A stretch of 64,000 bases of DNA from Jiangella endophytica (GTDB lineage Bacteria > Actinomycetota > Actinomycetes > Jiangellales > Jiangellaceae). Under the pieces are notes generated by a model. The model saw only the letters and a program-made list of their open reading frames with translations, was not told the origin of the DNA and made no database searches. The stretch lies in contig NZ_QVAI01000003.1 in the NCBI RefSeq assembly GCF_003427025.1, positions 62,001 to 126,000 of the forward strand, in the 5' to 3' direction. Position numbers and translations under genes: made by a program. Of this stretch, positions 45,131 to 53,679 are shown in pieces. Each line of letters starts with the position of its first letter. Position 1 is the first letter of the stretch.

Positions 45131-45934
45131 GTGACGGAGACAGACGGAACCGCACCGGTGCCGGCCTCGGGCGCCCCCGAGGCCGGGCAACCGGCCGCGC
45201 CGCGCCCCACCCGGGTGCTGCTGAAGCTGTCCGGCGAGGTCTTCGGCGGCGGCGCCGTCGGCGTCGACCCCGAGGTGGTCAAGGGCATCGCCGGCCAGAT
45301 CGCCGAGGTCGTCGTCAAGGACGGCGTCCAGGTCGCCGTGGTCGTCGGCGGCGGCAACTTCTTCCGCGGCGCCGAGCTGCAGCATCACGGCATGGACCGC
45401 GCCCGCGGCGACTACATGGGCATGCTGGGCACCGTCATGAACTGCCTGGCGCTGCAGGACTTCCTCGAGCACCTCGACGTCGACACCCGAGTGCAGACGG
45501 CCATCACCATGGGCCAGGTCGCGGAGCCGTACATCCCGCGCCGCGCCGCCCGGCACCTGGAGAAGGGCCGCGTCGTCATCTTCGGCGCCGGCGCCGGAAT
45601 GCCGTATTTCACCACCGACACGGTCGCCGCGCAGCGGGCCTTGGAGATCGGCTGTGATCGGCTTCTGATGGGCAAGAACGGCGTCGACGGCGTCTACGAG
45701 GCCGACCCCCGCAAGGACCCCACGGCCCGCAAGTACAGCAGCATCACCTACGCCGACGTCCTGCGGCAGCGGCTCAACGTCGCCGACCCCGCCGCCTTCA
45801 GCCTGTGCATGGACAACCAGCTGCCGATCGTGGTGTTCGGGCTCGGCGAGCCGAACGGCATCGCGCGCGCCATCCGCGGCGAGCGGATCGGTACCTTGGT
45901 CGCGTCGAACATCGAGACGGTCGTCGAGGGCTGA
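45131..45934 (+). CDS. pyrH: Uridylate kinase
   Basis: The 267-residue protein has the UMP kinase motifs [37 protein letters not shown] and [14 protein letters not shown]. An extra ~25-residue Ala/Pro-rich N-terminus precedes the core; the GTG has an AGGAGG site. It makes UDP for nucleic acid and cell-wall precursor synthesis. Confidence 0.96.
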   Translation: MTETDGTAPVPASGAPEAGQPAAPRPTRVLLKLSGEVFGGGAVGVDPEVVKGIAGQIAEVVVKDGVQVAVVVGGGNFFRGAELQHHGMDRARGDYMGMLGTVMNCLALQDFLEHLDVDTRVQTAITMGQVAEPYIPRRAARHLEKGRVVIFGAGAGMPYFTTDTVAAQRALEIGCDRLLMGKNGVDGVYEADPRKDPTARKYSSITYADVLRQRLNVADPAAFSLCMDNQLPIVVFGLGEPNGIARAIRGERIGTLVASNIETVVEG

Positions 45935-45997
45935 ACGCACGGCAGCGCCCGGGCGGTCCTCTAGGATCGTCGCCACACAGCAAGCGAAGGAGTAGTG

Positions 45998-46555
45998 GTG
46001 ATCGACGAGACCCTCCTCGAGGCCGAGGAGAAGATGGAGAAGGCCGTATCGGTCGGCAAGGAGGACTTCGCCTCCATCCGCACCGGCCGGGCCCATCCGT
46101 CGCTGTTCAACAAGATCGTGGTCGACTACTACGGTGCGCCGACCCCGGTCAACCAGCTCGCGTCGTTCCACGTCGCCGACGCCCGCATGATCACCGTGCA
46201 GCCCTACGACAAGGGCTCGCTCGGGGCCATCGAGCGGGCCATCCGCGACTCCGACCTCGGCGTCAACCCCACCAACGACGGCAACCTCCTGCGCGTCGTG
46301 CTGCCCGTGCTCACCGAGGAGCGGCGCCGCGAGTACATCAAGCTGGCCCGTGAGAAGGCCGAGGGCGCCAAGGTGTCCATCCGCAGCGTGCGCCGCCACG
46401 CCAAGGAGACGCTCGACAAGCTGGCCCGCGACGGCGAGGTCGGCGAGGACGACGCCGTGCGCGCCGAGAAGCAGCTGGAGACGGTGACGAAGACCTACGT
46501 CGAGCAGATCGACGACCTGCTCAAGCACAAGGAAGCCGAGCTCCTCGAGGTCTGA
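45998..46555 (+). CDS. frr: Ribosome recycling factor
   Basis: The 185-residue protein matches RRF ([36 protein letters not shown], then [12 protein letters not shown] and the C-terminal helix [18 protein letters not shown]). AAGGAG precedes two adjacent GTGs (45995, 45998); the second gives the usual N-terminus. It splits post-termination ribosomes with EF-G. Confidence 0.97.
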   Translation: MIDETLLEAEEKMEKAVSVGKEDFASIRTGRAHPSLFNKIVVDYYGAPTPVNQLASFHVADARMITVQPYDKGSLGAIERAIRDSDLGVNPTNDGNLLRVVLPVLTEERRREYIKLAREKAEGAKVSIRSVRRHAKETLDKLARDGEVGEDDAVRAEKQLETVTKTYVEQIDDLLKHKEAELLEV

Positions 46556-46557
46556 GG

Positions 46558-47427
46558 GTGCCGGCGAGTACACACGTGGTGATGACGGACGGAGCGCCGG
46601 GCAGCAGGTCACGCCGGCACGGGCGGGCCGGTCGCGACCTGCGGGCCGCGACGCTGGTCGGGCTCGGCCTGGGCGCGGTCGTGCTCAGTACGCTGTTCCT
46701 GCTGGAACAGGCGTTCGCCGGGTTCGTCGTCATCGTCATGGTCGTCGCGGTCTGGGAGCTGGCGACGGCGCTGGGCGGGCGGGCGATCCAGGTCCCGGTG
46801 GTCCCGGTGGTGCTGGGCACCGTGCTCATGCTGGTCGGCGCCTACCTCGGCGGCGGCTCGCCGCTGCTGGTGGGCCTCGGTCTCACGGTGGCCGCGGTCT
46901 GTGCCTGGCGCCTGGGCGACCCCCGCCCGGGCTACCTGCGCGACGTGTCGGCGGGCATCTTCACCACCGTCTACGTGCCGTTCCTCGCCGGGTTCGCCAT
47001 GCTCATGCTGCGGCCCGACGACGGCGCCTGGTGGGTGTTCGCGCTGCTCGTCGTCGTGGTGGCGTCCGACACCGGCGGCCTGCTGGCCGGCGTGCTGGCC
47101 GGACGACATCCCATGGCGCCGAGCGTCAGCCCGAAGAAGTCGTGGGAGGGGTTCGGCGGCTCGCTGATCCTCGGCATCGGCGTGGCCGTCCCGGTGGCGG
47201 TGTACGCGTTCGACGCGCCCTGGTGGACCGGCGTCGTGCTCGGCGTCACCGGCGTCGTCGGCGCCACGCTGGGCGATCTGGGGGAGTCGCTGATCAAGCG
47301 TGACCTCGGCATCAAGGACATGAGTCAGCTGCTGCCCGGCCACGGCGGCCTGATGGATCGCCTCGACTCCCTGCTGCCGACGGCGCCGCTGGTGTGGCTG
47401 GTGCTCGAGTACGTCGTCACGGCCTGA
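46558..47427 (+). CDS. cdsA: Phosphatidate cytidylyltransferase
   Basis: The 289-residue membrane protein has the CTP transferase signature: SPKKSWEGFGGSL and SLIKRDLGIKDMSQLLPGHGGLMDRLDS near the C-terminus. About eight hydrophobic segments precede it. It makes CDP-diacylglycerol, the phospholipid precursor. GTG start two bases after frr. There is no undecaprenyl synthase gene between, as is usual in actinobacteria. Confidence 0.94.
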   Translation: MPASTHVVMTDGAPGSRSRRHGRAGRDLRAATLVGLGLGAVVLSTLFLLEQAFAGFVVIVMVVAVWELATALGGRAIQVPVVPVVLGTVLMLVGAYLGGGSPLLVGLGLTVAAVCAWRLGDPRPGYLRDVSAGIFTTVYVPFLAGFAMLMLRPDDGAWWVFALLVVVVASDTGGLLAGVLAGRHPMAPSVSPKKSWEGFGGSLILGIGVAVPVAVYAFDAPWWTGVVLGVTGVVGATLGDLGESLIKRDLGIKDMSQLLPGHGGLMDRLDSLLPTAPLVWLVLEYVVTA

Positions 47428-47642
47428 CGGCAAGGGCTTCGCAGTACTCGACGCGGGGCGGATCGCCCGGCCGGCGCACGTTCGGCGCGTCTCCAGGGCG
47501 GTTCGACCTCGTCCCGGTGCCTCGCCTGTTCCGCGGGCCGCACCAGCCGGATCCCGAGCCGGGCTGATCGGCCGGTGACCGCACCGGCCGATCGGCCGAC
47601 CCCGACCTCGACATACGTCATCACGGCACCGAACGTGGGACA

Positions 47643-48776
47643 ATGGTCGCCATCATGCCCAGACCCGGTGAGCTCACGCTCGTTCCCGCCCGGCGTGGCA
47701 AGCCGCCCCGCCATCTCGCCGACCTCGATGTCGATGCTCGCCGCCAGGCGGTCGCCGAGCTCGGTGAGCAGCCCTTCCGGGCCGATCAGCTCTCCCGGCA
47801 TTACTTCGCCCGCCACGTCAACGATCCCGCGCAGATGACGGACGTCCCTGCGGCCGTGCGCGACACGCTGGCGGCGACCATGCTGCCGACGCTGACCACC
47901 GCGGTGCGCCACCTCGAGACCGACGGCGGCACCACCCGCAAGACGCTGTGGCGGCTGTTCGACGGCGCGCTGGTCGAGAGCGTGCTCATGCGCTACACCG
48001 GCGACCGGCCGCGCGTCACGCTGTGCGTGTCGAGCCAGGCCGGCTGCGGCATGAACTGCCCGTTCTGCGCCACCGGGCAGCAGGGCCTGACGCGGAACAT
48101 GTCGGCGGCCGAGATCATCGAACAGGTCGTGGCGGCGGAACGCATGCTGGCCGACGGCGAGATCGCCGGGGGAACCGGACGGGTCACCAACGTCGTCTTC
48201 ATGGGCATGGGCGAGCCGCTGGCCAACTACAAGGCCGTCGTCACCGCCGTGCGCCGCATGACCGACCCCGCGCCGTCAGGGCTGGGCATCGGCCGGCGCG
48301 GCGTCACGGTGTCCACCGTCGGGCTGGTGCCGGCCATCGACAAGCTGGCCGCCGAGAACCTCGGCGTGCGGCTGGCGCTGTCGCTGCACGCGCCCGACGA
48401 CGAACTGCGCGACGAGCTGGTGCCGGTGAACACTCGCTGGAAGGTCGGCGAGGCGCTCGACTCCGCCCGGGCCTACTTCGAGAAGACCGGGCGCCGGGTG
48501 TCCATCGAATACGCGTTGATCCGCGAGATCAACGATCACGCGTGGCGCGGTGACCTGCTCGGGAAGCTGCTCAACGAGCGTGGCCGCGGCTGGGTGCACG
48601 TCAACCCGATCCCGCTGAACCCGACGCCGGGTTCGAAGTGGACCGCGTCGCGCCCGGAGCACGAGGCGGCGTTCGTCGCCGCGCTGCAGGAACGGGGTGT
48701 TCCGGTGACCATCCGGGACACCCGCGGAAGCGACATCGACGGGGCATGTGGTCAGTTGGCTACCGTTGGTGATTAG
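47643..48776 (+). CDS. rlmN: Dual-specificity 23S rRNA/tRNA methyltransferase RlmN
   Basis: The 377-residue radical-SAM protein has the Cys motif [26 protein letters not shown], the [15 protein letters not shown] segment and [14 protein letters not shown] near the end with the late [14 protein letters not shown] (cysteine for the dual-Cys mechanism). It methylates A2503 of 23S rRNA and A37 of some tRNAs. An in-frame ATG 12 bases downstream is an equally good start. Confidence 0.95.
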   Translation: MVAIMPRPGELTLVPARRGKPPRHLADLDVDARRQAVAELGEQPFRADQLSRHYFARHVNDPAQMTDVPAAVRDTLAATMLPTLTTAVRHLETDGGTTRKTLWRLFDGALVESVLMRYTGDRPRVTLCVSSQAGCGMNCPFCATGQQGLTRNMSAAEIIEQVVAAERMLADGEIAGGTGRVTNVVFMGMGEPLANYKAVVTAVRRMTDPAPSGLGIGRRGVTVSTVGLVPAIDKLAAENLGVRLALSLHAPDDELRDELVPVNTRWKVGEALDSARAYFEKTGRRVSIEYALIREINDHAWRGDLLGKLLNERGRGWVHVNPIPLNPTPGSKWTASRPEHEAAFVAALQERGVPVTIRDTRGSDIDGACGQLATVGD

Positions 48777-48820
48777 TATGCATTGCGCTTTGCTCGGCCG
48801 GTCTCGGGGGATATCGGCTT

Positions 48821-48855
48821 CTCGTGCAGTGAGCTGGCTGGACTCACTGCACGAG
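48821..48855 (+). terminator. Hairpin after rlmN
   Basis: A perfect 13-bp stem (CTCGTGCAGTGAG at 48821-48833 with 48843-48855) and 9-base loop lie 44 bases after the stop of rlmN. A weaker outer stem (GGCTT/AAGCC) extends it. Confidence 0.65.
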
Positions 48856-48904
48856 GAATCGCCCGAAGCCGGCCGTTCTGTGTTCGGGAGGAGAGTGACA
48901 CCTG

Positions 48905-50041
48905 GTGGCCGTCAGTCGTGAGCCTGAGTTCCGCACCACTCGTATGCGTGAGGGCTATGACCTGGACGCCGTCGACGACTTCGTCGATCTGGTGATCGAT
49001 GCGCTGGATGGGCGGCCCTCGGGGCGTGCGGTGACGCCCGAGCAGATCGAGGCCGAGGAGTTCAAGGTCGTCCGCATGCGTGAGGGCTACGTCATGGACG
49101 ACGTCGACGACTGGCTCGACGCGTCCGCGACGGAGCTGCGCACGCGCCGCAAGGCGGCCGCGCAGCAGTCGCAGCAGCACCAGCAGGTGCCGGCCAACGC
49201 CTACGCGCAGGGTCCCGGGCTGCCGCAGGGCGGCGCCGGACTCCCGCCGGGGACGCCCGGTCTGCCGGCCGGCGCGCCGGCCATGGGCGCCGCTCCGGTC
49301 GCGCCGCCGGTGGCGCAGCCGCCCGCCGCGCCGCCGGTCATGCCGCCGCCCGCCGGTGGCGGCTACGGCCCGCCGCCAGGCCCGGCCGGCCCGCCGTCGA
49401 ACCCGTCCTACCCGGCGGCCTACTACGACACCTCGCACGGGACGTCGCACGGCACGAGCCAGTACGACACCCAGGCCTACGACCCGCTGACCGACTCCGC
49501 GGTGAACGAGCTCGACCCCGTGCTGCGCGCGCTCGACACCAACTACGGCCAGACGCCGGTGCCCGCCGCGGCGCCGCAGCAGGAGCAGTACCAGCGCGCG
49601 CCCGAGCCGGCTGCCGAAGAGTCCTCGCTGTCGCCGTCCAGCACGCCGTCCACCGGCCTGCACCACATCGAGGTCTGGGTCCGCGACCTCGACGCCGCCA
49701 CTCGCTCGTTCGGCTGGCTGTTCGAGCGGCTGGGCTGGACGCTGTTCCAGGCGTGGGAGAACGGCCGGTCCTGGCAGGCGCCCGGCGGCGGCCCGTACGT
49801 CGTCATCGAGTGCTCGCCCGACCTCAGCTGGGTCGCCTACGACCGCAAGGCGCCGGGCCTCAACCACCTGGCGCTGGCGGTGCCGGAGCAGTGGATGGTC
49901 GACCGCATCGTGTCCGAGGCGCCCGCCTACGGCTGGCACCTGATGTTCGCCGACCGCCACCCGCACGCCGGTGGCCCGCACCACTACGCGGCCTACATGG
50001 AGAACGACGACGGCTTCGAGGTCGAGGTCGTCGCCCCCTGA
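48905..50041 (+). CDS. DivIVA-repeat / VOC (glyoxalase-fold) fusion protein
   Basis: The 378-residue protein opens with two DivIVA-type short modules (DivI1A-like): EFRTTRMREGYDLDAVDDFVD and EFKVVRMREGYVMDDVDDWLD (about residues 7-30 and 48-75). A ~130-residue Pro/Gly/Gln-rich linker follows. The C-terminal ~125 residues are a VOC domain: GLHHIEVWVRDLDAATRSFGW...YVVIECSP...LNHLALAV...GFEVEVVAP, with candidate metal ligands in GLHHIEV, VVIECSP, LNHLAL and VEVVAP. The start is GTG with GGAGGAGAG upstream. The DivIVA part suggests polar or septal localisation; the VOC part suggests metal-dependent enzymatic or ligand-binding activity. Function unknown. Confidence 0.85.
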   Translation: MAVSREPEFRTTRMREGYDLDAVDDFVDLVIDALDGRPSGRAVTPEQIEAEEFKVVRMREGYVMDDVDDWLDASATELRTRRKAAAQQSQQHQQVPANAYAQGPGLPQGGAGLPPGTPGLPAGAPAMGAAPVAPPVAQPPAAPPVMPPPAGGGYGPPPGPAGPPSNPSYPAAYYDTSHGTSHGTSQYDTQAYDPLTDSAVNELDPVLRALDTNYGQTPVPAAAPQQEQYQRAPEPAAEESSLSPSSTPSTGLHHIEVWVRDLDAATRSFGWLFERLGWTLFQAWENGRSWQAPGGGPYVVIECSPDLSWVAYDRKAPGLNHLALAVPEQWMVDRIVSEAPAYGWHLMFADRHPHAGGPHHYAAYMENDDGFEVEVVAP

Positions 50042-50078
50042 GAGACGCGGCACGACGAGGCCGCCCACGCGACCGAGC

Positions 50079-50143
50079 GGTGTACCGGAGGCGATGCCGT
50101 CTGCGGTAGCGGCGGGCGGCGACGGCATCCGCACCGGTACACC
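50079..50143. terminator. Compound hairpin between convergent genes
   Basis: GGTGTACCGG (50079-50088) pairs with 50134-50143, and inside it GATGCCGTC (50093-50101) pairs with 50121-50129. It lies between the DivIVA-VOC gene and the convergent SDR gene and could terminate both. Confidence 0.65.
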
Positions 50144-50155
50144 GGCGTGACGCCC

Positions 50156-50890
50156 TCAGCGCCCGAGGTAGGCGCCGCCGTTGACGTGCAGCACCTGGCC
50201 GGTGACGTGCCCGGCGGCGGGTGCGGCCAGGTACTGGACCGCCGCCGCGACGTCCTGCGTCGTCCCCTCGCGCTTGGTCATGGTCTCGTTCACCAGGCGG
50301 TCGCGCCGCGCGTCGCTCAGCCGGCCGCGGAAGAACTCGGTGCCGACCGTGAGGCCGGGGGAGACGACGTTGACGGTGAGGCCGCGTGGCCCGATCCCGG
50401 CCGCCAGCGACGCCGTCCACGCCTCGACGGCCGCCTTGGCCGCGCCGTAGTCGCCGCCGCCGCGCCGGGCCGCGATGGAGCCGATCGTGATGATCCGCCC
50501 GCCGGACGGCATCCGTGGCAGCAGTGCGGTGGTCACCAGCACCGCGGTCAGCACGTTGGCGTCGAAGTTGGCCCGCCAGGCGGCCGCCTCGGCGCCCAGG
50601 TCGCCGGGCTCCGGCGCCGGGTGGTCCAGGCCGGTGTTGCCGCCGGCCGCGTTGACCAGGACGTCCACCGTGGCGGGCAGCCGGTCGAGGGCCTCGGTGA
50701 CGGCGGCCGGGTCGGCCGCGTCGAAGTCCACCGCGCTCGCCTTCGGGCCCAGCTCGGCGACCGCGTCGTCGAGCCGCTCGCGCCGGCGGCCGGTCACCAC
50801 GACGGTGTCGCCGGCGGCCGCGAAGCCCGCGGCCACGGCCCGTCCGATGCCGGTGCCGCCGCCGGTGACGACGATCGTGCGTGTGCTCAT
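50156..50890 (-). CDS. SDR family oxidoreductase
   Basis: The 244-residue protein has the NAD(P) motif TGGGTGIG, VLVNAAGGN, the catalytic Tyr-Lys of GDYGAAKAAVEAW with the preceding Ser in TIGSIAARR, and the C-terminal VLHVNGGAYLGR. The residue after the coenzyme beta2 strand (TGRRRERL) suggests NADPH. Its AAAGGAG ribosome-binding site overlaps the MarR operator. Substrate unknown. Confidence 0.92.
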   Translation of the reverse strand: MSTRTIVVTGGGTGIGRAVAAGFAAAGDTVVVTGRRRERLDDAVAELGPKASAVDFDAADPAAVTEALDRLPATVDVLVNAAGGNTGLDHPAPEPGDLGAEAAAWRANFDANVLTAVLVTTALLPRMPSGGRIITIGSIAARRGGGDYGAAKAAVEAWTASLAAGIGPRGLTVNVVSPGLTVGTEFFRGRLSDARRDRLVNETMTKREGTTQDVAAAVQYLAAPAAGHVTGQVLHVNGGAYLGR

Positions 50891-50900
50891 CGAGAAACTC

Positions 50901-50914
50901 CTTTAGTGCTAAAG
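50901..50914. promoter_or_regulatory. MarR operator
   Basis: CTTTAGTGCTAAAG is a perfect 6-2-6 palindrome of the MarR kind in the 33-base space between the divergent SDR and MarR genes. It overlaps a -10-like TAAAGT (50910-50915) for marR, which would give a leaderless message, and the Shine-Dalgarno of the SDR gene. Confidence 0.7.
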
Positions 50915-50923
50915 TATCTGCCG

Positions 50924-51484
50924 ATGACAGAGTACCCCGAACCGGCCGACGACGGCTCGGACCGCATCCAGGCGGGCTGGCGCCGCGAGCTGCCGGGCGT
51001 CCCCGTCGGTTCCATCGGCGTCATCACGCGGATCCGGCGGCTGAGCCAGCTGCTCGCCGACGAGCGCCGCCGCACGCTCGAGCGGCTGGGCATCGACAAC
51101 GCGACGCTCGACCTGCTCAGCACGCTGCGGCGCAGCGGAGCGCCGTACCGGCTGACGCCCGGGCAGATCGCCGAGCGCAGCTTCGTCACCGCGGGCGCGG
51201 TGTCACAGCGCATCGCCCGGGCCGAGGCGGCCGGTCTGGTGCGCCGCGAGCGGTCCGCCTCCGACGGCCGCTCGGCCGTCGTCGTGCTCACCGACGACGG
51301 GCGCGCGCTGAACGAGCGCGTCGTCACCGACCTGCTGCGGCACGAGGAGACGCTGCTCGACGGCCTCGACGACGCGCAGCGCGCGGCACTGGCCGAGCTG
51401 CTCAAGACGCTGCTGGGCGACCTGACACGGCGCTTCGGTGCGCAGGACCGTCCGCCGCTCGACCACACCGACCGGCTACCGTAG
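50924..51484 (+). CDS. MarR family transcriptional regulator
   Basis: The 186-residue protein has the MarR winged helix: ATLDLLSTLRRSGAPYRLTPGQIAERSFVTAGAVSQRIARAEAAGLVRRERSASDGRSAVVVLTDDGRAL, including the DxRS-like wing. Helices on both sides form the dimer interface. A perfect palindrome in the shared intergenic region is its likely operator, so it probably represses itself and the SDR gene. The peptidase genes follow after 6 bases. Confidence 0.92.
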   Translation: MTEYPEPADDGSDRIQAGWRRELPGVPVGSIGVITRIRRLSQLLADERRRTLERLGIDNATLDLLSTLRRSGAPYRLTPGQIAERSFVTAGAVSQRIARAEAAGLVRRERSASDGRSAVVVLTDDGRALNERVVTDLLRHEETLLDGLDDAQRAALAELLKTLLGDLTRRFGAQDRPPLDHTDRLP

Positions 51485-51490
51485 CCCCCT

Positions 51491-52327
51491 ATGAAGGTGC
51501 TCATCTCGGCAGACATGGAGGGGGCCACGGGCGTCACCTGGCCCGCGGACGTCGAGCCGGGGACGGAGCAGTGGCAGCGCTGCCGGGCGATGTTCACGTC
51601 CGACGTCAACGGCGCGATCGCCGGCCTGTTCGACGGCGGCGCCGACGAGGTGCTGGTCAACGAGGCGCACGCGACCATGCGCAACCTGCTGCTGGAGCGG
51701 CTGGACGAGCGCGCGACCATGATCACCGGGCGGCACAAGGCGCTGACGATGGTCGAGGGCATCCAGAGCGGCGACGTCGACGGCGTCGTCTTCCTCGGCT
51801 ACCACGCGGGCGCCGGCGCCGAGGGTGTCCTCGCGCACACCTACCTGCCCAACTCCATCACCGGGGTCTGGGTCGACGACGACCCCGCCAGCGAGGGCCG
51901 GCTGAACGCGCTGGTCGCGGCCGAGTACGGCACGCCGGTCATCCTCGTCACCGGCGACGACCGCGCCTGTGCCGACGCCGCCACGTACGCACCGCTGGCC
52001 CGCACCGCGGCCGTCAAGGACTACGTGTCGCGCTACGCGGCCCGCTGCCGCCCACCCGCCCGCACGTTCGAGGACATCCGTGCCGAGGCGAAGGCGGCCG
52101 CGGCGCTCGCCGTCCGGCACGAACCGGCGACGGACCGCGGGCCGTTCACCGTCGAGATCGAGGTCGACGCCACCCAGCTGGCCGACTTCGCCGGTATGGT
52201 CCCGACGGTGCAACGCATCACGGAGCGCCGGGTGCGCTACACCGCGAGCACGGCGCACGACCTGATCCGCTGCTTCAAGGCGGTCACGACCCTGATCTCC
52301 AACGGTATCGAGAACCACTATGGCTGA
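51491..52327 (+). CDS. M55 family D-aminopeptidase (DppA-like)
   Basis: The 278-residue protein starts MKVLISADMEGATGVTWP, the M55 signature with the metal-binding D-x-E, and has NEAH (third ligand), GYHAGAGAEGVLAHTY and a late ISNGIENHYG. B. subtilis DppA is a D-aminopeptidase that releases N-terminal D-amino acids from peptides. It starts 6 bases after marR and overlaps the next gene by 8 bases. Confidence 0.9.
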   Translation: MKVLISADMEGATGVTWPADVEPGTEQWQRCRAMFTSDVNGAIAGLFDGGADEVLVNEAHATMRNLLLERLDERATMITGRHKALTMVEGIQSGDVDGVVFLGYHAGAGAEGVLAHTYLPNSITGVWVDDDPASEGRLNALVAAEYGTPVILVTGDDRACADAATYAPLARTAAVKDYVSRYAARCRPPARTFEDIRAEAKAAAALAVRHEPATDRGPFTVEIEVDATQLADFAGMVPTVQRITERRVRYTASTAHDLIRCFKAVTTLISNGIENHYG

Positions 52328-53654
52328 GCCCGACGTCCTGACCCTCGCCGCCGACCTGATCCGCATCGACACCACCAACCCGGGCGACGGCACGGGCCGT
52401 GAGCGGCCCGCCGCCGAGTACGTCGCCGAGAAGCTGGGCGAGGCCGGCATCGAGGCCACGCTGATCGAGTCGGCGCCCAACCGCGCCAACGTCGTCGCCC
52501 GCATCGAGGGCAGCGACCCCGGCCGCGACCCGATCCTCGTCCACGGCCACCTCGACGTCGTCCCGGCCGAGGCCGCCGACTGGTCGGTGCACCCGTTCTC
52601 CGGCGAGGTCCGCGACGGCATGCTGTGGGGTCGCGGCGCCATCGACATGAAGGGCATGGACGCGATGATGCTCGCCGTCGTGCGGGCCTGGGCGCGTGAG
52701 GGCCGCCGGCCGGCCCGCGACGTCGTCCTCGCGTTCACCGCCGACGAGGAGGCCAGCGCCGACCACGGCTCCACCTGGCTGGTCACCAAGCACGCCGACC
52801 TGTTCGAGGGCGTCACCGAGGGCATCAGCGAGTCCGGCGGCTACACCTTCCACGCCACCAGATTCGCGGCCTCAGCGGAGGAGCGTGCTTCGGCCGGCGC
52901 CGTCCGCCTGTACCCCGTCTCCGCCGGCGAGCGGGGGACCGCCTGGCTGCGGCTGACCGCGCGCGGCCGGGCCGGGCACGGGTCGCGGATCAACGGCGAC
53001 AACGCGGTGGCGGCGCTGGCCGGGGCGGTGCACCGGCTGGCCGAGTACGAGTGGCCGGTGCGGCTGACGCCGACGGTGCGCGCGTCGCTGGAGTCGATCG
53101 GGGCGGCGCTGGGCGTTCCGGTCGACTTGACGGGAGATGTTGACGTCGACCGATTGATGCAGCGGTTCGGCTCGGCGCGCGAGCTGGTCGAGGCGGTCCT
53201 GCGCAACAGCACCAACCCGACGATCCTCAGCGCCGGCTACAAGGTGAACGTCATCCCGGAGACCGCGACGGCGCTGGTCGACGGCCGCGTCGTGCCCGAG
53301 GCGCGCGAGGAGTTCGAGGCGACCGTCGCGTCGCTGATCGGCCCCGCGGTGAGCTGGGAGTACGAGCACTCCGAGGTCGCCCTGTCCGCCGACCCCGCGT
53401 CGCCGACGTTCACCGCCATGGCCGACGCGCTGCTGGCCGAGGACCCTGGCGCGCACGTCGTCCCCGTCTGCATGGCCGGCGGCACCGACGCCAAGCAGTT
53501 CTCCCGGCTCGGCATCACCGGCTACGGCTTCTCGCCGCTGCGGCTGCCGCCGGACCTCGACTACTCGGCCCTGTTCCACGGTGTCGACGAGCGGGTGCCC
53601 GTCGACGCGTTGGAGTTCGGCGTCCGGGTACTGGACCGATTCCTGACCACCTGA
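52320..53654 (+). CDS. M20 family metallopeptidase
   Basis: The 444-residue protein has the M20/ArgE-like set: VHGHLDVVPAEAADW (first zinc ligand and Asp), WGRGAIDMKGMDAM (bridging Asp), FTADEEASADHGS (catalytic Glu pair), the dimerisation domain with GRAGHGSRI, and a His near YSALFHGVDERVP. It cleaves an amino-acid amide or peptide bond. It sits between the D-aminopeptidase and S9 peptidase genes in one run. Confidence 0.92.
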   Translation: MAEPDVLTLAADLIRIDTTNPGDGTGRERPAAEYVAEKLGEAGIEATLIESAPNRANVVARIEGSDPGRDPILVHGHLDVVPAEAADWSVHPFSGEVRDGMLWGRGAIDMKGMDAMMLAVVRAWAREGRRPARDVVLAFTADEEASADHGSTWLVTKHADLFEGVTEGISESGGYTFHATRFAASAEERASAGAVRLYPVSAGERGTAWLRLTARGRAGHGSRINGDNAVAALAGAVHRLAEYEWPVRLTPTVRASLESIGAALGVPVDLTGDVDVDRLMQRFGSARELVEAVLRNSTNPTILSAGYKVNVIPETATALVDGRVVPEAREEFEATVASLIGPAVSWEYEHSEVALSADPASPTFTAMADALLAEDPGAHVVPVCMAGGTDAKQFSRLGITGYGFSPLRLPPDLDYSALFHGVDERVPVDALEFGVRVLDRFLTT

Positions 53655-53679
53655 CCTCGTCTTCTCGCTGGGAGAGTCC

